The notes under the pieces: model-generated | Database searches by the model: none | Seen by the model: only the letters and a program-made list of their open reading frames with translations | What the model was told of the DNA's origin: nothing | Shown here: positions 1 through 7,849 of the stretch, piece after piece | Numbering within the stretch: the stretch's first letter is position 1 | Layout of the letters: each line of letters opens with the position of its first letter | Made by a program: the position numbers and the translations under genes | Source: JBLMXQ01 sp050257855 | GTDB taxonomy: Bacteria; Acidobacteriota; Vicinamibacteria; Vicinamibacterales; CAVVIG01 | Length of the DNA: 64,000 nucleotides | Assembly: GCA_050257855.1 (NCBI GenBank) | Contig: JBLMXQ010000032.1 | Coordinates: 1 to 64,000, forward strand | Direction: 5' to 3'

Positions 1-110
1 CGTCCATCGCATCGCTGCTGCTCACCACCGAAGCGCTCGTCTGCGAGATTCCCGAAGAGAAGAAGGAAGCGCCGATGCCGGGCGGCGGCGGGATGGGTGG
101 AATGTACTAG
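1..110 (+). CDS. groL: GroEL chaperonin, C-terminal end (partial)
   Basis: Only the last 35 codons are inside the window, read in frame from base 3 to the TAG at 108-110. They encode the SLLLTTEALV stretch, a short acidic/lysine linker and a Gly-Met-rich tail ending MPGGGGMGGMY. That tail is the signature of the 60-kDa chaperonin subunit: it projects disordered into the folding cavity. The body of the gene lies to the left. The gene converges on the membrane protein at 342-2024. Confidence 0.95.
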   Translation, partial: SIASLLLTTEALVCEIPEEKKEAPMPGGGGMGGMY

Positions 111-341
111 CGCACGTCCAGAGACACAGGCTCTCGATCTGGATTCGCTGCTGGCCGGCGTCGTCTTCCTGGTATTGGCGGGTGTGATGTTGGCGCCGGT
201 CCTTCATCATGTGCTCCAGCGCTTCCATCTCGAAGCGGACGAGAGGAGCCCTGCCGCACGCGATTGAGCAGGTCAAGCTGAACGACCAGGTCGGTTTCGC
301 TCTGGGTCATGGCCGTCTCCGGTCAGGCGATCCATCGGGTC

Positions 342-2024
342 TCATCGAGCGCCGGGGGGCGCGCATTCCCGATCCGGCCCCACCATCGACCGCAGCCGCG
401 TCTCGTGCCCGCGCACCGCGTCACCCGCCCGCGCGGCGGACCAGCTCCAGCTGCGGATCGAACGTTCGCGGTCCGGCGGCCAGCGCCGCAGCATGTGTCG
501 CGCGAGCCGACACTGCACGTCGCGCGGCAGCGTGGGCAGCGCATCGATCAGCACGGGCACCGCGTCCGCGCTCAGCGACGTCGCGTATGCGACGTCGAAC
601 CGGACCGGCGCGTCTGCCGACGCCATCCGCGCCACGTTCGTGCGCGCGATGATCGCGTCCGGATTGATGGCGAACAGCAGCGCGACCGCCGCGAGGCCGG
701 ATGCCAGCGCGCCGAACGCGAACGAGTCGCGCCGCCCCCGCAGCACGGTCGCGGCGAGCCACAACAGCATCACTGCCATCCAGATCAGCAGCACCATCGC
801 GTAGAACCGCGATTCGGTGAGCCCGTAGCTCGCGCGATAGAGGCGCAGCCGCTCGAGCGCGGACGCGGTGATCGCGAGCACGAGCGCGATCTGCACGCCG
901 GCGAGGACGCGGAACAACACCTCATCGCGGCGCCGCTCACGCGCGAGCAGCCAGTCGGCCGCGAGCAGGACCGGCACGACGAGCACGACCGCGAAGACCA
1001 GCTGGAAGAAGCCGCGTCGCGCGTACTGGGCGTACGTCAGGCCGGGTGTGACCTGGACGAGCGCATCGCCGCCGAAGAGATACCGGAACTGCACGATCAC
1101 GAAGACCAGGAACAGCAGGCCGATCGCGGCGAGCACCGTCGCGACTTCGGTCACCCCGAGCGCCGGCCGTTTCGGCATCACGACGCCTCGGCCTTCGATC
1201 CCGTGGCGGCGATCGGCGAGCGGCGGCAACTCCGTACCCGTCAGAAAGCCGCGCAGATATCCGGTGGAGAGCCAGGCCGCGATCGAGAACAGCACGATGT
1301 GACTCGCGATTCGCTCGAAGTCGAAACGAAGCACGTTCGCCACCAGCGCCGCGAACACGGCGTCGGCCGACATGAACAGCGCACCGAACACCACGACGAG
1401 CGGCGCGGCGATCGCGAGGCCGCGCGCGACGGTCGCGGCGCGGCGCCACCCGGCCGCACGGCCGGTCTCGACACGCGGGGTTGATTGCGTCGCGTCCACC
1501 AGCGCAACCGCCGCGGCCGTCCATGCGTGCAGGGCTCCCAGCGCCAGCGCGCCGGCGTATCGAAGCACGCCCGCGCGTCGCACCCAGGCCGCGTCGGGAC
1601 GAGAGGCCGCGAGCGCGAAGGTCAACGTCGCGCAGCCCAGTGCGAGCAGCCGCAGCGGCGGAGCGTCGCGCCACGCGAGTCCGGCCGCGAACACGACGCC
1701 GATCACCAGCCACGCGACGCGCTCGCGGTCCGGTTCGAGAGCCGCACGGCGGCGCAACGCGAGCGCGGCGACGGCGACGGACGCGACCCACAGCGACATG
1801 TTCACACCCACCGGGCCTGGAGCGCGCAGCAGCGCATCGCCCACCGCGCCGAGGACCACGCCCGCCACGAGCAGCGCCGCGACGGAGGCGGGTGGCACGG
1901 GATAGAGGCGAGCCGCCCCCACGAGCACCTGGCCAATGACACCACCGTCGGAGGCGCCCTGGCCGACTCGTTCGTCTTCGATCCGCCCGCGACCGGCCTG
2001 CCCGGAACCCGTGTCGCCACTCAT
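342..2024 (-). CDS. DUF4153/DUF4173-type polytopic membrane protein
   Basis: A 560-residue membrane protein of unknown function. After about 30 polar residues (MSGDTGSG...) come many hydrophobic helices, a central loop with LPPLADRR, and a C-terminal cytosolic stretch with the RSWSWSAARA motif seen at the end of DUF4153/DUF4173 proteins. The start at 2024 is chosen because GGAGGAGG lies 6-7 nt upstream. The frame stays open a further 103 codons upstream, but that part is low-complexity and runs antisense to ispH. The gene is divergent from ispH, with 91 bp between the starts. Family assignment is by pattern and no function is inferred. Confidence 0.8.
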   Translation of the reverse strand: MSGDTGSGQAGRGRIEDERVGQGASDGGVIGQVLVGAARLYPVPPASVAALLVAGVVLGAVGDALLRAPGPVGVNMSLWVASVAVAALALRRRAALEPDRERVAWLVIGVVFAAGLAWRDAPPLRLLALGCATLTFALAASRPDAAWVRRAGVLRYAGALALGALHAWTAAAVALVDATQSTPRVETGRAAGWRRAATVARGLAIAAPLVVVFGALFMSADAVFAALVANVLRFDFERIASHIVLFSIAAWLSTGYLRGFLTGTELPPLADRRHGIEGRGVVMPKRPALGVTEVATVLAAIGLLFLVFVIVQFRYLFGGDALVQVTPGLTYAQYARRGFFQLVFAVVLVVPVLLAADWLLARERRRDEVLFRVLAGVQIALVLAITASALERLRLYRASYGLTESRFYAMVLLIWMAVMLLWLAATVLRGRRDSFAFGALASGLAAVALLFAINPDAIIARTNVARMASADAPVRFDVAYATSLSADAVPVLIDALPTLPRDVQCRLARHMLRRWPPDRERSIRSWSWSAARAGDAVRGHETRLRSMVGPDRECAPPGAR

Positions 2025-2076
2025 GCGTTCCGCCTCCTCCGATGACCGTTCATCGGTGTTGCACCAGGCCCACGTT

Positions 2077-2108
2077 AACTTTACATTATAAAGTTCTCTG
2101 TGTAAACT
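2077..2108 (+). promoter_or_regulatory. ispH promoter with overlapping palindromic operator
   Basis: TTTACA (2080-2085), a 17-nt spacer and TAAACT (2103-2108) form a sigma70-like promoter. The -10 ends 7 nt before the ispH ATG, so transcription should start at or next to the start codon; no Shine-Dalgarno is present. A perfect 7-bp inverted repeat, AACTTTA-CATTA-TAAAGTT (2077-2095), covers the -35 and part of the spacer, where a dimeric repressor would block polymerase. The regulator is unknown. Confidence 0.65.
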
Positions 2109-2115
2109 GGCCGAC

Positions 2116-2991
2116 ATGCAGATCATCAGAGCCGCCCACCTCGGCATGTGTTTCGGCGTTCGCGATGCCGTCGCGCTCGCGCTCGAGCACGCCGACGCCG
2201 GCCCTCTCACGATCCTCGGTGACCTCGTCCACAACCCCACCGTCCTGAGCGCTCTGGAGGCGAAGGGCATCGCGGTTGCGCAGGACGTCGCGCACGTCGA
2301 GACGCCGACCCTGATGGTGACCGCCCACGGCACGTCCGAGCGGACCCTCGCCCGGACCCGCGCTCTGGGGTTGACGGTGGTCGAAGCAACCTGCCCGCTC
2401 GTGCGCGTCGCCCACCGCGCCGTCGCGGCCCTCGCGCGCGACGGCTACCACGTCGTCATCGTCGGGCAACGCGACCACGTAGAGGTGCGCGGCCTCACCG
2501 GCGATCTCGATCGCTTCGACGTCGTGCTCGACGACGCTGACGTCCTCGCGCTCGAGGAGCATCCACGGCTCGGCGTGGCGGCCCAGACGACGCAGGCGAT
2601 CGGGAAGGTGCGGCACCTGGTCGGGCTGATCAGACGGCGATTCCCGCAATCGGAGGTGCGCTTCCTCGACACGGTCTGCAGGCCCACCAAGGACCGGCAG
2701 TCCGCGGCGGTCGAGATGGCACGCCAGGCTGACGTCGTCATCGTGGTCGGCGGTTGGTCGAGCAACAACACGCGCGAACTGACGAGTACCTGTGCGCGCT
2801 ACTGCGCCCGCGTGTACCACGTGCAGACCGACGCAGACATCCGCGCCGAATGGTTCAGTGCCGCGAAGGTCGTCGGACTGACGGCCGGCACCTCGACGCC
2901 GGACGCCGTCGTCGATCGCGTCGAGGCGCGCATCCGCCAGGTCGGGGCGCGGACGCCAGGCGTCGCGGGCGTCGCGGAGGGGCTGCGATGA
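2116..2991 (+). CDS. ispH: 4-hydroxy-3-methylbut-2-enyl diphosphate reductase
   Basis: IspH (LytB) is the last enzyme of the MEP pathway. It reductively dehydroxylates HMBPP to IPP and DMAPP using a 4Fe-4S cluster. The 291-residue protein has the normal family length. It begins with the AHLGMCFGVRDAV motif carrying the first cluster cysteine (about residue 12), has the second in VEATCPLVR (about 96) and the third in the LDTVCRPTKDRQ region (about 193); the GGWSSNNT substrate-pocket segment follows. No ribosome site precedes the ATG, matching a leaderless mRNA. The last codons overlap the next start by ATGA, so the membrane gene downstream is translationally coupled. Confidence 0.95.
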   Translation: MQIIRAAHLGMCFGVRDAVALALEHADAGPLTILGDLVHNPTVLSALEAKGIAVAQDVAHVETPTLMVTAHGTSERTLARTRALGLTVVEATCPLVRVAHRAVAALARDGYHVVIVGQRDHVEVRGLTGDLDRFDVVLDDADVLALEEHPRLGVAAQTTQAIGKVRHLVGLIRRRFPQSEVRFLDTVCRPTKDRQSAAVEMARQADVVIVVGGWSSNNTRELTSTCARYCARVYHVQTDADIRAEWFSAAKVVGLTAGTSTPDAVVDRVEARIRQVGARTPGVAGVAEGLR

Positions 2992-3728
2992 CCGGTCACC
3001 TCTCTGAGCGAAAACGCTGGGCGATCGTCTTGGTCTTCGCGATCGCGATGGCCTGGGTCGAAGCCGCAAGCGTGTTCTACCTCCGCGCGCTCGTCGATCG
3101 GATTGAGCCGTACCAGGCAGATCCGCTGCCGATGAACCGAGCGCTGGGCAACGTCGAACTGTGGCGCGAGGCGGCCACGCTCGTCATGATCGCCAGCCTG
3201 GGGGTGCTCGCGGGGCGTACATGGCGCCATCGTGCAGGTTACGCGGCGCTGGCGTTCGGCGCCTGGGACATCTTCTATTACGTCTTTCTTTGCCTCGTCT
3301 CGGGCTGGCCGAGGACGCTGCTGGACTGGGACGTCCTGTTCCTGCTGCCGCTTCCGTGGTGGGGGCCTGTGCTCGCGCCGGTCAGTATCGCGCTGCTGAT
3401 GATCCTGTGGGGCACGCTCGCGACGCAGTCGGGCGATGGTGCGACCGACGCCCGCTGGACGTGGGCGCTTGCCTGCGTCGGGATCGTGCTGGCGCTCGGC
3501 GTCTTCATGCTCGACGGCTGGCGGGCGCTGCTGGATGGCCGTGACGCGGTCGTGCAGGTGCTGCCGACGGCTTTCAACTGGCCGGTGTTCGGCGCGGCGC
3601 TCCTGCTGATGGCCACGCCGCTGGCGCACACCGGCTGGCGGGCGACATCGCGCCGGGGTCGTTCTGCGCGATCTCCGCGTATTCGCCGCCGGCGCCCGGC
3701 ACGATCTATTTCTTCCGCGTCGCCTTGA
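2988..3728 (+). CDS. Unrecognised membrane protein coupled to ispH
   Basis: A 246-residue protein with about six hydrophobic segments, the first at residues 10-30 (AIVLVFAIAMAWVEA), and a basic C-terminal tail rich in Arg. Its ATG overlaps the ispH stop (ATGA), the usual sign of co-translation. I do not recognise a family; the pairing with ispH suggests co-expression but proves no shared pathway. The last 23 bp overlap the tail of the convergent winged-helix gene, so the Arg-rich end may be read-through beyond the conserved domain. Confidence 0.7.
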   Translation: MTGHLSERKRWAIVLVFAIAMAWVEAASVFYLRALVDRIEPYQADPLPMNRALGNVELWREAATLVMIASLGVLAGRTWRHRAGYAALAFGAWDIFYYVFLCLVSGWPRTLLDWDVLFLLPLPWWGPVLAPVSIALLMILWGTLATQSGDGATDARWTWALACVGIVLALGVFMLDGWRALLDGRDAVVQVLPTAFNWPVFGAALLLMATPLAHTGWRATSRRGRSARSPRIRRRRPARSISSASP

Positions 3729-4062
3729 TGAGCGCGTCCATGTGGTCGAGATACTTCTCGAACGCCCGCCGCCCGGCCGCACTCAGCCGGTATTCCGTCC
3801 GCGGGGTGCGGCCGGCAAACGTCTTCTCGCACAGCACGTAGCCGGCATCCTCGAGCCTGCGGGCGTGCACGCTCAGGTTCCCGTCCGTCGTGCCCGTGAT
3901 GGTCTTCAGGTCGGTGAACGACAGCATCTCGCTGGCCGCGAGCGCCGCCAGGATCGCCAGCCGCGTCCGGTCGTGAATGACCCGATCGAGCCGCTGGGGC
4001 CACGGCCGCGCCTGCCGCTCGCGCGAGACGTCACCCGATTCCTTCGCAGCCCTGGCCCTCAT
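3706..4062 (-). CDS. Winged-helix transcriptional regulator (HTH_34 type)
   Basis: A 118-residue regulator. After a basic leader comes LDRVIHDRTRLAILAALAAS, then a recognition region (FTDLKTITGTTDGNLSVHARRLEDAGYV) and a wing with RTPRTEYRLSAAGRRAFEKY. This is the arrangement of the stand-alone winged-helix PF13601-type regulators that usually accompany a small membrane protein, as here. The start at 4062 lies 19 nt after the stop of the partner at 4082-4690; an ATG at 4092, overlapping that stop, is an alternative. It is likely co-transcribed with the partner and autoregulatory. Confidence 0.85.
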   Translation of the reverse strand: MRARAAKESGDVSRERQARPWPQRLDRVIHDRTRLAILAALAASEMLSFTDLKTITGTTDGNLSVHARRLEDAGYVLCEKTFAGRTPRTEYRLSAAGRRAFEKYLDHMDALIKATRKK

Positions 4063-4081
4063 CGCCACCGCACTCCCACGC

Positions 4082-4690
4082 CTAGCCCCCATGTCGCCTC
4101 GCGATGTACAACCCGAATGCGACCTGCAGCCCGCCGAAACCGATCCCGAGCCAGACATCGCCCCACGCCGGGGGCGTGGCCAGCGCCGCGACGCCCAGGG
4201 CCATGAACGCCGCGCCGAGCAGTCGTACGGCCGCCACACTGAAGACGCCGCCGGCCAGCACGCCGGTGCCGTAGAGCAGGAGCCAGACGGCAGGCATCAA
4301 GCCCCGGTCGTCGTGCATCCAGGCGCCCCAGGTCAGCGCCGCTCCGGCGACGAGTGGCGCGGCCAGACTCATGGCGAAGCGGCGTCCGACGGCGCCGGCC
4401 AGCGGGGCACCGAGACGGGCGGCCTTGCGCAACATGGCGGTGACGCCGATGCTCAGGGCGACGGCCGCCGCCAGGAGCCAGACGATGAGCCATCGCTCGG
4501 CGGAGCTCTTCTGGTTGGCCGCGAGAACGGCGGCCGCCAGGCCGATGGCGCCCATGCCGACGCCGCCCAGGCCGGGCACGGCCGTGAACGTCGAGCTGCG
4601 CTCCATCGTCCGGCGGATGAACTGCAGGCTTTCTTCGGCATGCTGGCCGAAAGAGGCCACGGCCACCGGCTCGCCTTCTCGACGCGACAT
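4082..4690 (-). CDS. Membrane protein paired with winged-helix regulator
   Basis: A 202-residue protein with a soluble N-terminal segment (about 35 residues, HAEESLQFIRRTMERSS) and about six membrane helices, ending YIARRHGG. The HAEESLQFIRRTMERS lead-in followed by a Gly-rich first helix is typical of the small membrane proteins encoded just before HTH_34 regulators in Acidobacteriota. A role as sensor or effector of the regulator is inference. The start at 4690 is supported by a TTGACA-N17-TACCTT promoter whose -10 ends 7 nt before the ATG. Confidence 0.7.
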   Translation of the reverse strand: MSRREGEPVAVASFGQHAEESLQFIRRTMERSSTFTAVPGLGGVGMGAIGLAAAVLAANQKSSAERWLIVWLLAAAVALSIGVTAMLRKAARLGAPLAGAVGRRFAMSLAAPLVAGAALTWGAWMHDDRGLMPAVWLLLYGTGVLAGGVFSVAAVRLLGAAFMALGVAALATPPAWGDVWLGIGFGGLQVAFGLYIARRHGG

Positions 4691-4697
4691 CCCGGCG

Positions 4698-4726
4698 AAG
4701 GTAGCGCACATCGGGTTTGCTGTCAA
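4698..4726 (-). promoter_or_regulatory. Promoter of the membrane/HTH_34 operon (leaderless)
   Basis: On the minus strand: a consensus TTGACA (4726-4721), 17 nt, TACCTT (4703-4698), then 7 nt to the ATG at 4690. There is no Shine-Dalgarno, so the mRNA probably begins at or beside the start codon. Upstream, AAAGAGC-N7-GCTCTTT (4742-4762) is a perfect 7-bp inverted repeat that could be an operator for the regulator encoded in the operon. Confidence 0.6.
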
Positions 4727-4826
4727 AGAACTTCGCGCTACAAAGAGCACCTCGCGCTCTTTCATCCCCGACGACGAGCGGAGCACCCTATGTCGGATCG
4801 TTCAGGGCCGGAATGGCTTCAGGATT

Positions 4827-5261
4827 TCAGGATTTCGCTTTCTTCGAAGGTTTCGACCTGCCAGAACCGTTGAGGGCGACCGCCTGGCGAACGAGCGCCT
4901 TGAAGGCGGACTCGTCAACCTCTTCCCCTTCGTGGATGTCGATCGCGCGGCGTACGTTTCCGTCGAGGCTCGAGTTGAAGAGACGGGCCGGATCCTTCAG
5001 GGCCGCGCCCCTGGCGAAGGTGAGCTTGACGACCTTCTTGTAGGATTCGCCAGTGCAGATGATCCCGTCGTGCGACCAAACCGGGGTGCCGGGCCTGGTT
5101 GGTTTGACCCACTTCCATTCCTCGACGACGTCCGGGTCTGCTTCCTCGATGAGCTTGCGCATTCTGCCGAGGGTTTCTCCGCGCCAGTCCCCGAGTTCGG
5201 CGATTCTCTTCGAGATGAGCTCGGATGCCGACTGGCCCTGGCTCGCGCCCGACTTCTTCAT
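4827..5261 (-). CDS. DUF1801 (YdhG/YdeI-like) protein
   Basis: A 144-residue soluble protein. It has the family layout of an N-terminal helical part (SELISKRIAELGDWRGETLGR), then LIEEADPDVVEEWKWVKP, PVWSHDGIICTG, SYKKVVKLTFARGAAL and a late DIHEGEEVDESAFKALVRQAV helix. Members are small YdhG-like proteins of unclear role. The start at 5261 is favoured over the ATG at 5282 by AGGGTGAG just upstream. It lies 42 nt after the sigma-factor gene on the same strand and may belong to that operon. Confidence 0.85.
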   Translation of the reverse strand: MKKSGASQGQSASELISKRIAELGDWRGETLGRMRKLIEEADPDVVEEWKWVKPTRPGTPVWSHDGIICTGESYKKVVKLTFARGAALKDPARLFNSSLDGNVRRAIDIHEGEEVDESAFKALVRQAVALNGSGRSKPSKKAKS

Positions 5262-5303
5262 GTTCTCACCCTGGCCATGCATGCAGTCGTCGAGCAGTTC
5301 TGG

Positions 5304-6245
5304 TCACCCGCGCCCCCTCTCGTGCGGCAACGGCGCCGCCGCGAGATGCCGCAGCTTGTCCGGATTGCGCACCACGTACAGCGCCCGAATCACGTCGCCG
5401 TCGATCTCGAACGCCGCAGTCTGCACCGGTCCGCCGGGTCCGTCCACGATGACACCGGGCAGGCCGTTGATGGTCGCGAAGCGCAGCGTCCAGTCGTCGC
5501 GCCACCCTTTGCGCGTGGCGCCGACCAGGAACCGCGCCGCGCGATCGGCGCCGTCGAGCACGTTCAGCGCCGCCGCCACCTTGCCGCCGCCGTCCGTCAC
5601 GACGCGCACGTCGCCCGCGAGCAGCTGCGTCAGCGTATTCAGATCTCCCGACCGGGTTGCCGCGACGAATGCGGACATGAGCTGCGCATGCTTGGCATCG
5701 ACCTCGCCCGAACGCGCCGGCGGCGCAATCGCGCCGCGCGGTCGTGCGGCGCGCACGTGCGCCCGGGCGCGGGCGGCAAGCTGCCGGCACGCCGCCTCGC
5801 TCCGCTCCAGTGCGGTTGCCACTTCGCTGAACGAAAAATCGAACACGTCGTGCAGCAGGAAGGCAGCACGCTCGAGCGGCGACAGACGGTCGAGCGTCAA
5901 GAGCAGCGCGATGGACAGATCCTCGGCCAGCGCCGTGCGGCTGTCGGGCGCGAGCGCTGCCGTGTCGACAACCGGCTCCGGCAGCCACGCGCCGACGTAG
6001 TCCTCGCGCCGTGCGCGCGCCGACGTCAGCATGTCGAGACAAATCCGCGTCGTCGTGGTCATGAGAAACGCTCTCGGGTCCGACACTCTGTCGCGGTCGG
6101 CCGCATGCCAGCGCAAGTAGGCCTCCTGCACCGCGTCCTCGGCGTCGGCCATCGACCCGAGCATGCGGTATGCGAGACCGAGCAGGCGCCGGCGGTACGG
6201 CTCGAAGCTCGCGGCCGGATTCGACGTCGCGCTCGCGGAGCTCAC
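5304..6245 (-). CDS. ECF41-group RNA polymerase sigma factor (SigJ-like)
   Basis: A 313-residue extracytoplasmic-function sigma factor. Region 2 is near residues 15-80 (YRRRLLGLAYRMLGSMADAE) and region 4 near 110-165 (LDRLSPLERAAFLLHDVFDF and the following helix-turn-helix). A SnoaL-like C-terminal domain follows. The two motifs diagnostic of ECF41 are visible: DGGGK (about residue 220) and NPDKLRH near the end. In this group the fused domain acts in place of an anti-sigma factor. The GTG start overlaps the stop of the AhpD-like gene (GTGA). Transcription probably comes from the ECF41-type promoter at 6847-6873. Confidence 0.93.
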   Translation of the reverse strand: MSSASATSNPAASFEPYRRRLLGLAYRMLGSMADAEDAVQEAYLRWHAADRDRVSDPRAFLMTTTTRICLDMLTSARARREDYVGAWLPEPVVDTAALAPDSRTALAEDLSIALLLTLDRLSPLERAAFLLHDVFDFSFSEVATALERSEAACRQLAARARAHVRAARPRGAIAPPARSGEVDAKHAQLMSAFVAATRSGDLNTLTQLLAGDVRVVTDGGGKVAAALNVLDGADRAARFLVGATRKGWRDDWTLRFATINGLPGVIVDGPGGPVQTAAFEIDGDVIRALYVVRNPDKLRHLAAAPLPHERGRG

Positions 6246-6820
6246 GCCGTGCGCGCCGCCACATCCGCCGGCGCCGGTACCCGGCCGTGATCGAACATCA
6301 CCGGCGTGCCGCCAACGACGACGCGCGTGCAGGCTTTGCCGTGGCCAAGGGCGTACTTGACTGTTGGATAGATTCGGGCCGCGGTGACTGCAAAAGCCAG
6401 GCTCACAAGGGCACGGCGTCCCCAGCGCTCCACGATCGCCTCGCGATACTCATCGGCCGCGGCAGCGTGCGCGAGCGTGGCGCGCGTGAATTTCCACGCC
6501 AGTGCGACGTCCGGCGGCATCGCGTCGGGGTTGTCGGCGAGCACGGCGCGCAGAACCGCAGCGCTGACCCCGGCACGTTCTGCCATCGTGACGGCGAGTT
6601 GCGTGCATGGGCCGCAGTCCTCGTGGCGCACGGCGGTGATGCCTGCCGCGCACCATGCCTCGATGGGGAGGTCACGCCGGAACTGCCCCAGGGCGGTGGC
6701 GCGGGAAAAGAGCCACGCGGCACGCGGACTCGCATCGATCATGTCGCGCACATAGCTGGCATCGTAGTTCCAGGCCCGCTCGAACTTGTCAATCGCTCTA
6801 CGGAGTACCCACCTGATCAT
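6242..6820 (-). CDS. AhpD-like / carboxymuconolactone decarboxylase family protein
   Basis: A 192-residue all-helical protein with an EDCGPCTQ stretch (about residue 75). This is the CxxC redox pair of AhpD-type peroxidase-reductase proteins, followed by the family's alanine-rich helices. Carboxymuconolactone-decarboxylase-family partners are one of the three standard targets encoded beside ECF41 sigma factors (the COE set), and this gene is first in the cassette, overlapping the sigma gene. The start at 6820 has GGGAGGAG 5 nt upstream. The substrate is unknown; redox activity is inferred from the cysteines. Confidence 0.85.
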   Translation of the reverse strand: MIRWVLRRAIDKFERAWNYDASYVRDMIDASPRAAWLFSRATALGQFRRDLPIEAWCAAGITAVRHEDCGPCTQLAVTMAERAGVSAAVLRAVLADNPDAMPPDVALAWKFTRATLAHAAAADEYREAIVERWGRRALVSLAFAVTAARIYPTVKYALGHGKACTRVVVGGTPVMFDHGRVPAPADVAARTA

Positions 6821-6846
6821 GTCGCTCCTCCCGTCTACAAAGGTGA

Positions 6847-6873
6847 GACGGGACAGGGCCCCGGAATGTGACA
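6847..6873 (-). promoter_or_regulatory. ECF41-type autoregulated promoter
   Basis: On the minus strand, TGTCACA (6873-6867), exactly 16 nt, then CGTC (6850-6847), about 25 nt upstream of the AhpD-like start. As I recall the published ECF41 target promoter, this is its -35/-10 pair at its typical spacing. It supports both the sigma-factor class and positive autoregulation of the cassette. Confidence 0.8.
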
Positions 6874-7077
6874 TGGCTGCCACCGGCCGCTACCCGGGCG
6901 GACCGGCCAGCAGCAGCCAACCCGAGGCCGGCGGAGCTCAACCGACGCCCAACTCGACGCGCTCCTCGAACGTTCACCACGGCAATTCTCTCCGACGGCA
7001 GAGCGATGCCGGATGACGGGACACGCGTGCTCGGTACGGCGCGGCGGCGCAGCCGACACGCCCTACTGAGTCCGGAT

Positions 7078-7500
7078 TCAACGACCGACCCGAGCCGCTT
7101 CGATCGGCTGGCCGCAGAACCTGCAGCGCCGCGCCGCGATCGGCACTTCACTGAGACACTCCGGACAGTTCTTCGTCGTCGGATCCGGAGGGATCTCGCC
7201 GCGCTTGCGTCGCTCCATCACCATGTTCATTGGCGTCACGACGAAGAAATAGATCGCCGCCGCCACCAGGACGAACGACACGATCGCGTTGATGAAGTCG
7301 CCGATCAGAAACCCGCTCCCGTTCACCGTGAACTGGATCGCCGAGAAATCAGGCTTGCCGACGATGGCCGCGATGAGCGGCGTCAAGAGGTCCTTGACGA
7401 GCGCCGCGACGACGGCGCCGAAGGCTCCGCCGATGACGACCGCCACGGCCAGGTCCACGACGTTCCCGCGCAGCAGAAACTGTTTGAATCCCTTCAGCAT
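7078..7500 (-). CDS. mscL: Large-conductance mechanosensitive channel with C-terminal zinc ribbon
   Basis: MscL releases solutes during hypo-osmotic shock. The 140-residue protein opens with the family N-terminus (MLKGFKQFLLRGNVVDLAVA), TM1 with AVVIGGAFGAVV, a periplasmic loop, and TM2 (FINAIVSFVLVAAAIYFFVV) followed by NMVMERRKRGE. Instead of the usual short helical bundle, the tail carries two CxxC knuckles (NCPECL and CRFCG), a zinc-ribbon-like module. GAGGAG lies 6 nt before the ATG at 7500. The gene stands alone, divergent from the exported protein at 7850. Confidence 0.93.
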   Translation of the reverse strand: MLKGFKQFLLRGNVVDLAVAVVIGGAFGAVVAALVKDLLTPLIAAIVGKPDFSAIQFTVNGSGFLIGDFINAIVSFVLVAAAIYFFVVTPMNMVMERRKRGEIPPDPTTKNCPECLSEVPIAARRCRFCGQPIEAARVGR

Positions 7501-7849
7501 CGCCAACTCCTCGTGTTCGCGCGGGAGCGAGTTACCGCGCGGGAATGTCCAGTCGGTGGACCAACTCTGGTCGTGTCGCGACCCGACTGGCTTCGAGCTG
7601 ATATTCATGTGCCCGGAGAGCCCCGGCCTGCCGGCATCTTCCTTGACGTCTGGATTCTCGAGTCCGATCAGCCTCCAGGGTGCGATCCTGCTCCTGACCG
7701 TGGCCCGAAGCAAGCCATGAGTCTGCGTCAGCACCGCCATGGCCTCGCCGGCTGCATCGCTGCGCGACTCCGGCGGGCCGACAAGGGAATCAATCATGTG
7801 GCGCCTTCAATCCGTCATAATGTCGGATCCGAGGGACGCTGCGGTCATA
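7501..7849. other. Intergenic region between divergent mscL and an exported protein
   Basis: No coding signal was seen in 349 bp. The nonamer GTCATAATG occurs twice 30 bp apart (7814-7822 and 7844-7852); the second copy contains the downstream ATG and both contain a CATAAT that could pass for a -10 element. No convincing -35, terminator or structured RNA was found. Confidence 0.4.

Noticed and set aside
107..310. An open frame on the minus strand starting MTQSETDLVVQLDLLNRV with a fair ribosome site, continuing in another frame with good third-position GC (RFEMEALEHMMKDRRQ...).
   Set aside because: The good coding bias switches frame about a third of the way through and no family is recognisable. 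It could be a small frameshifted gene between groEL and the membrane protein, but the evidence is too thin to annotate.
2025..2333. N-terminal extension of the DUF4153/4173-type protein to 2333.
   Set aside because: It is antisense to ispH, low-complexity, and a strong ribosome site marks the ATG at 2024.
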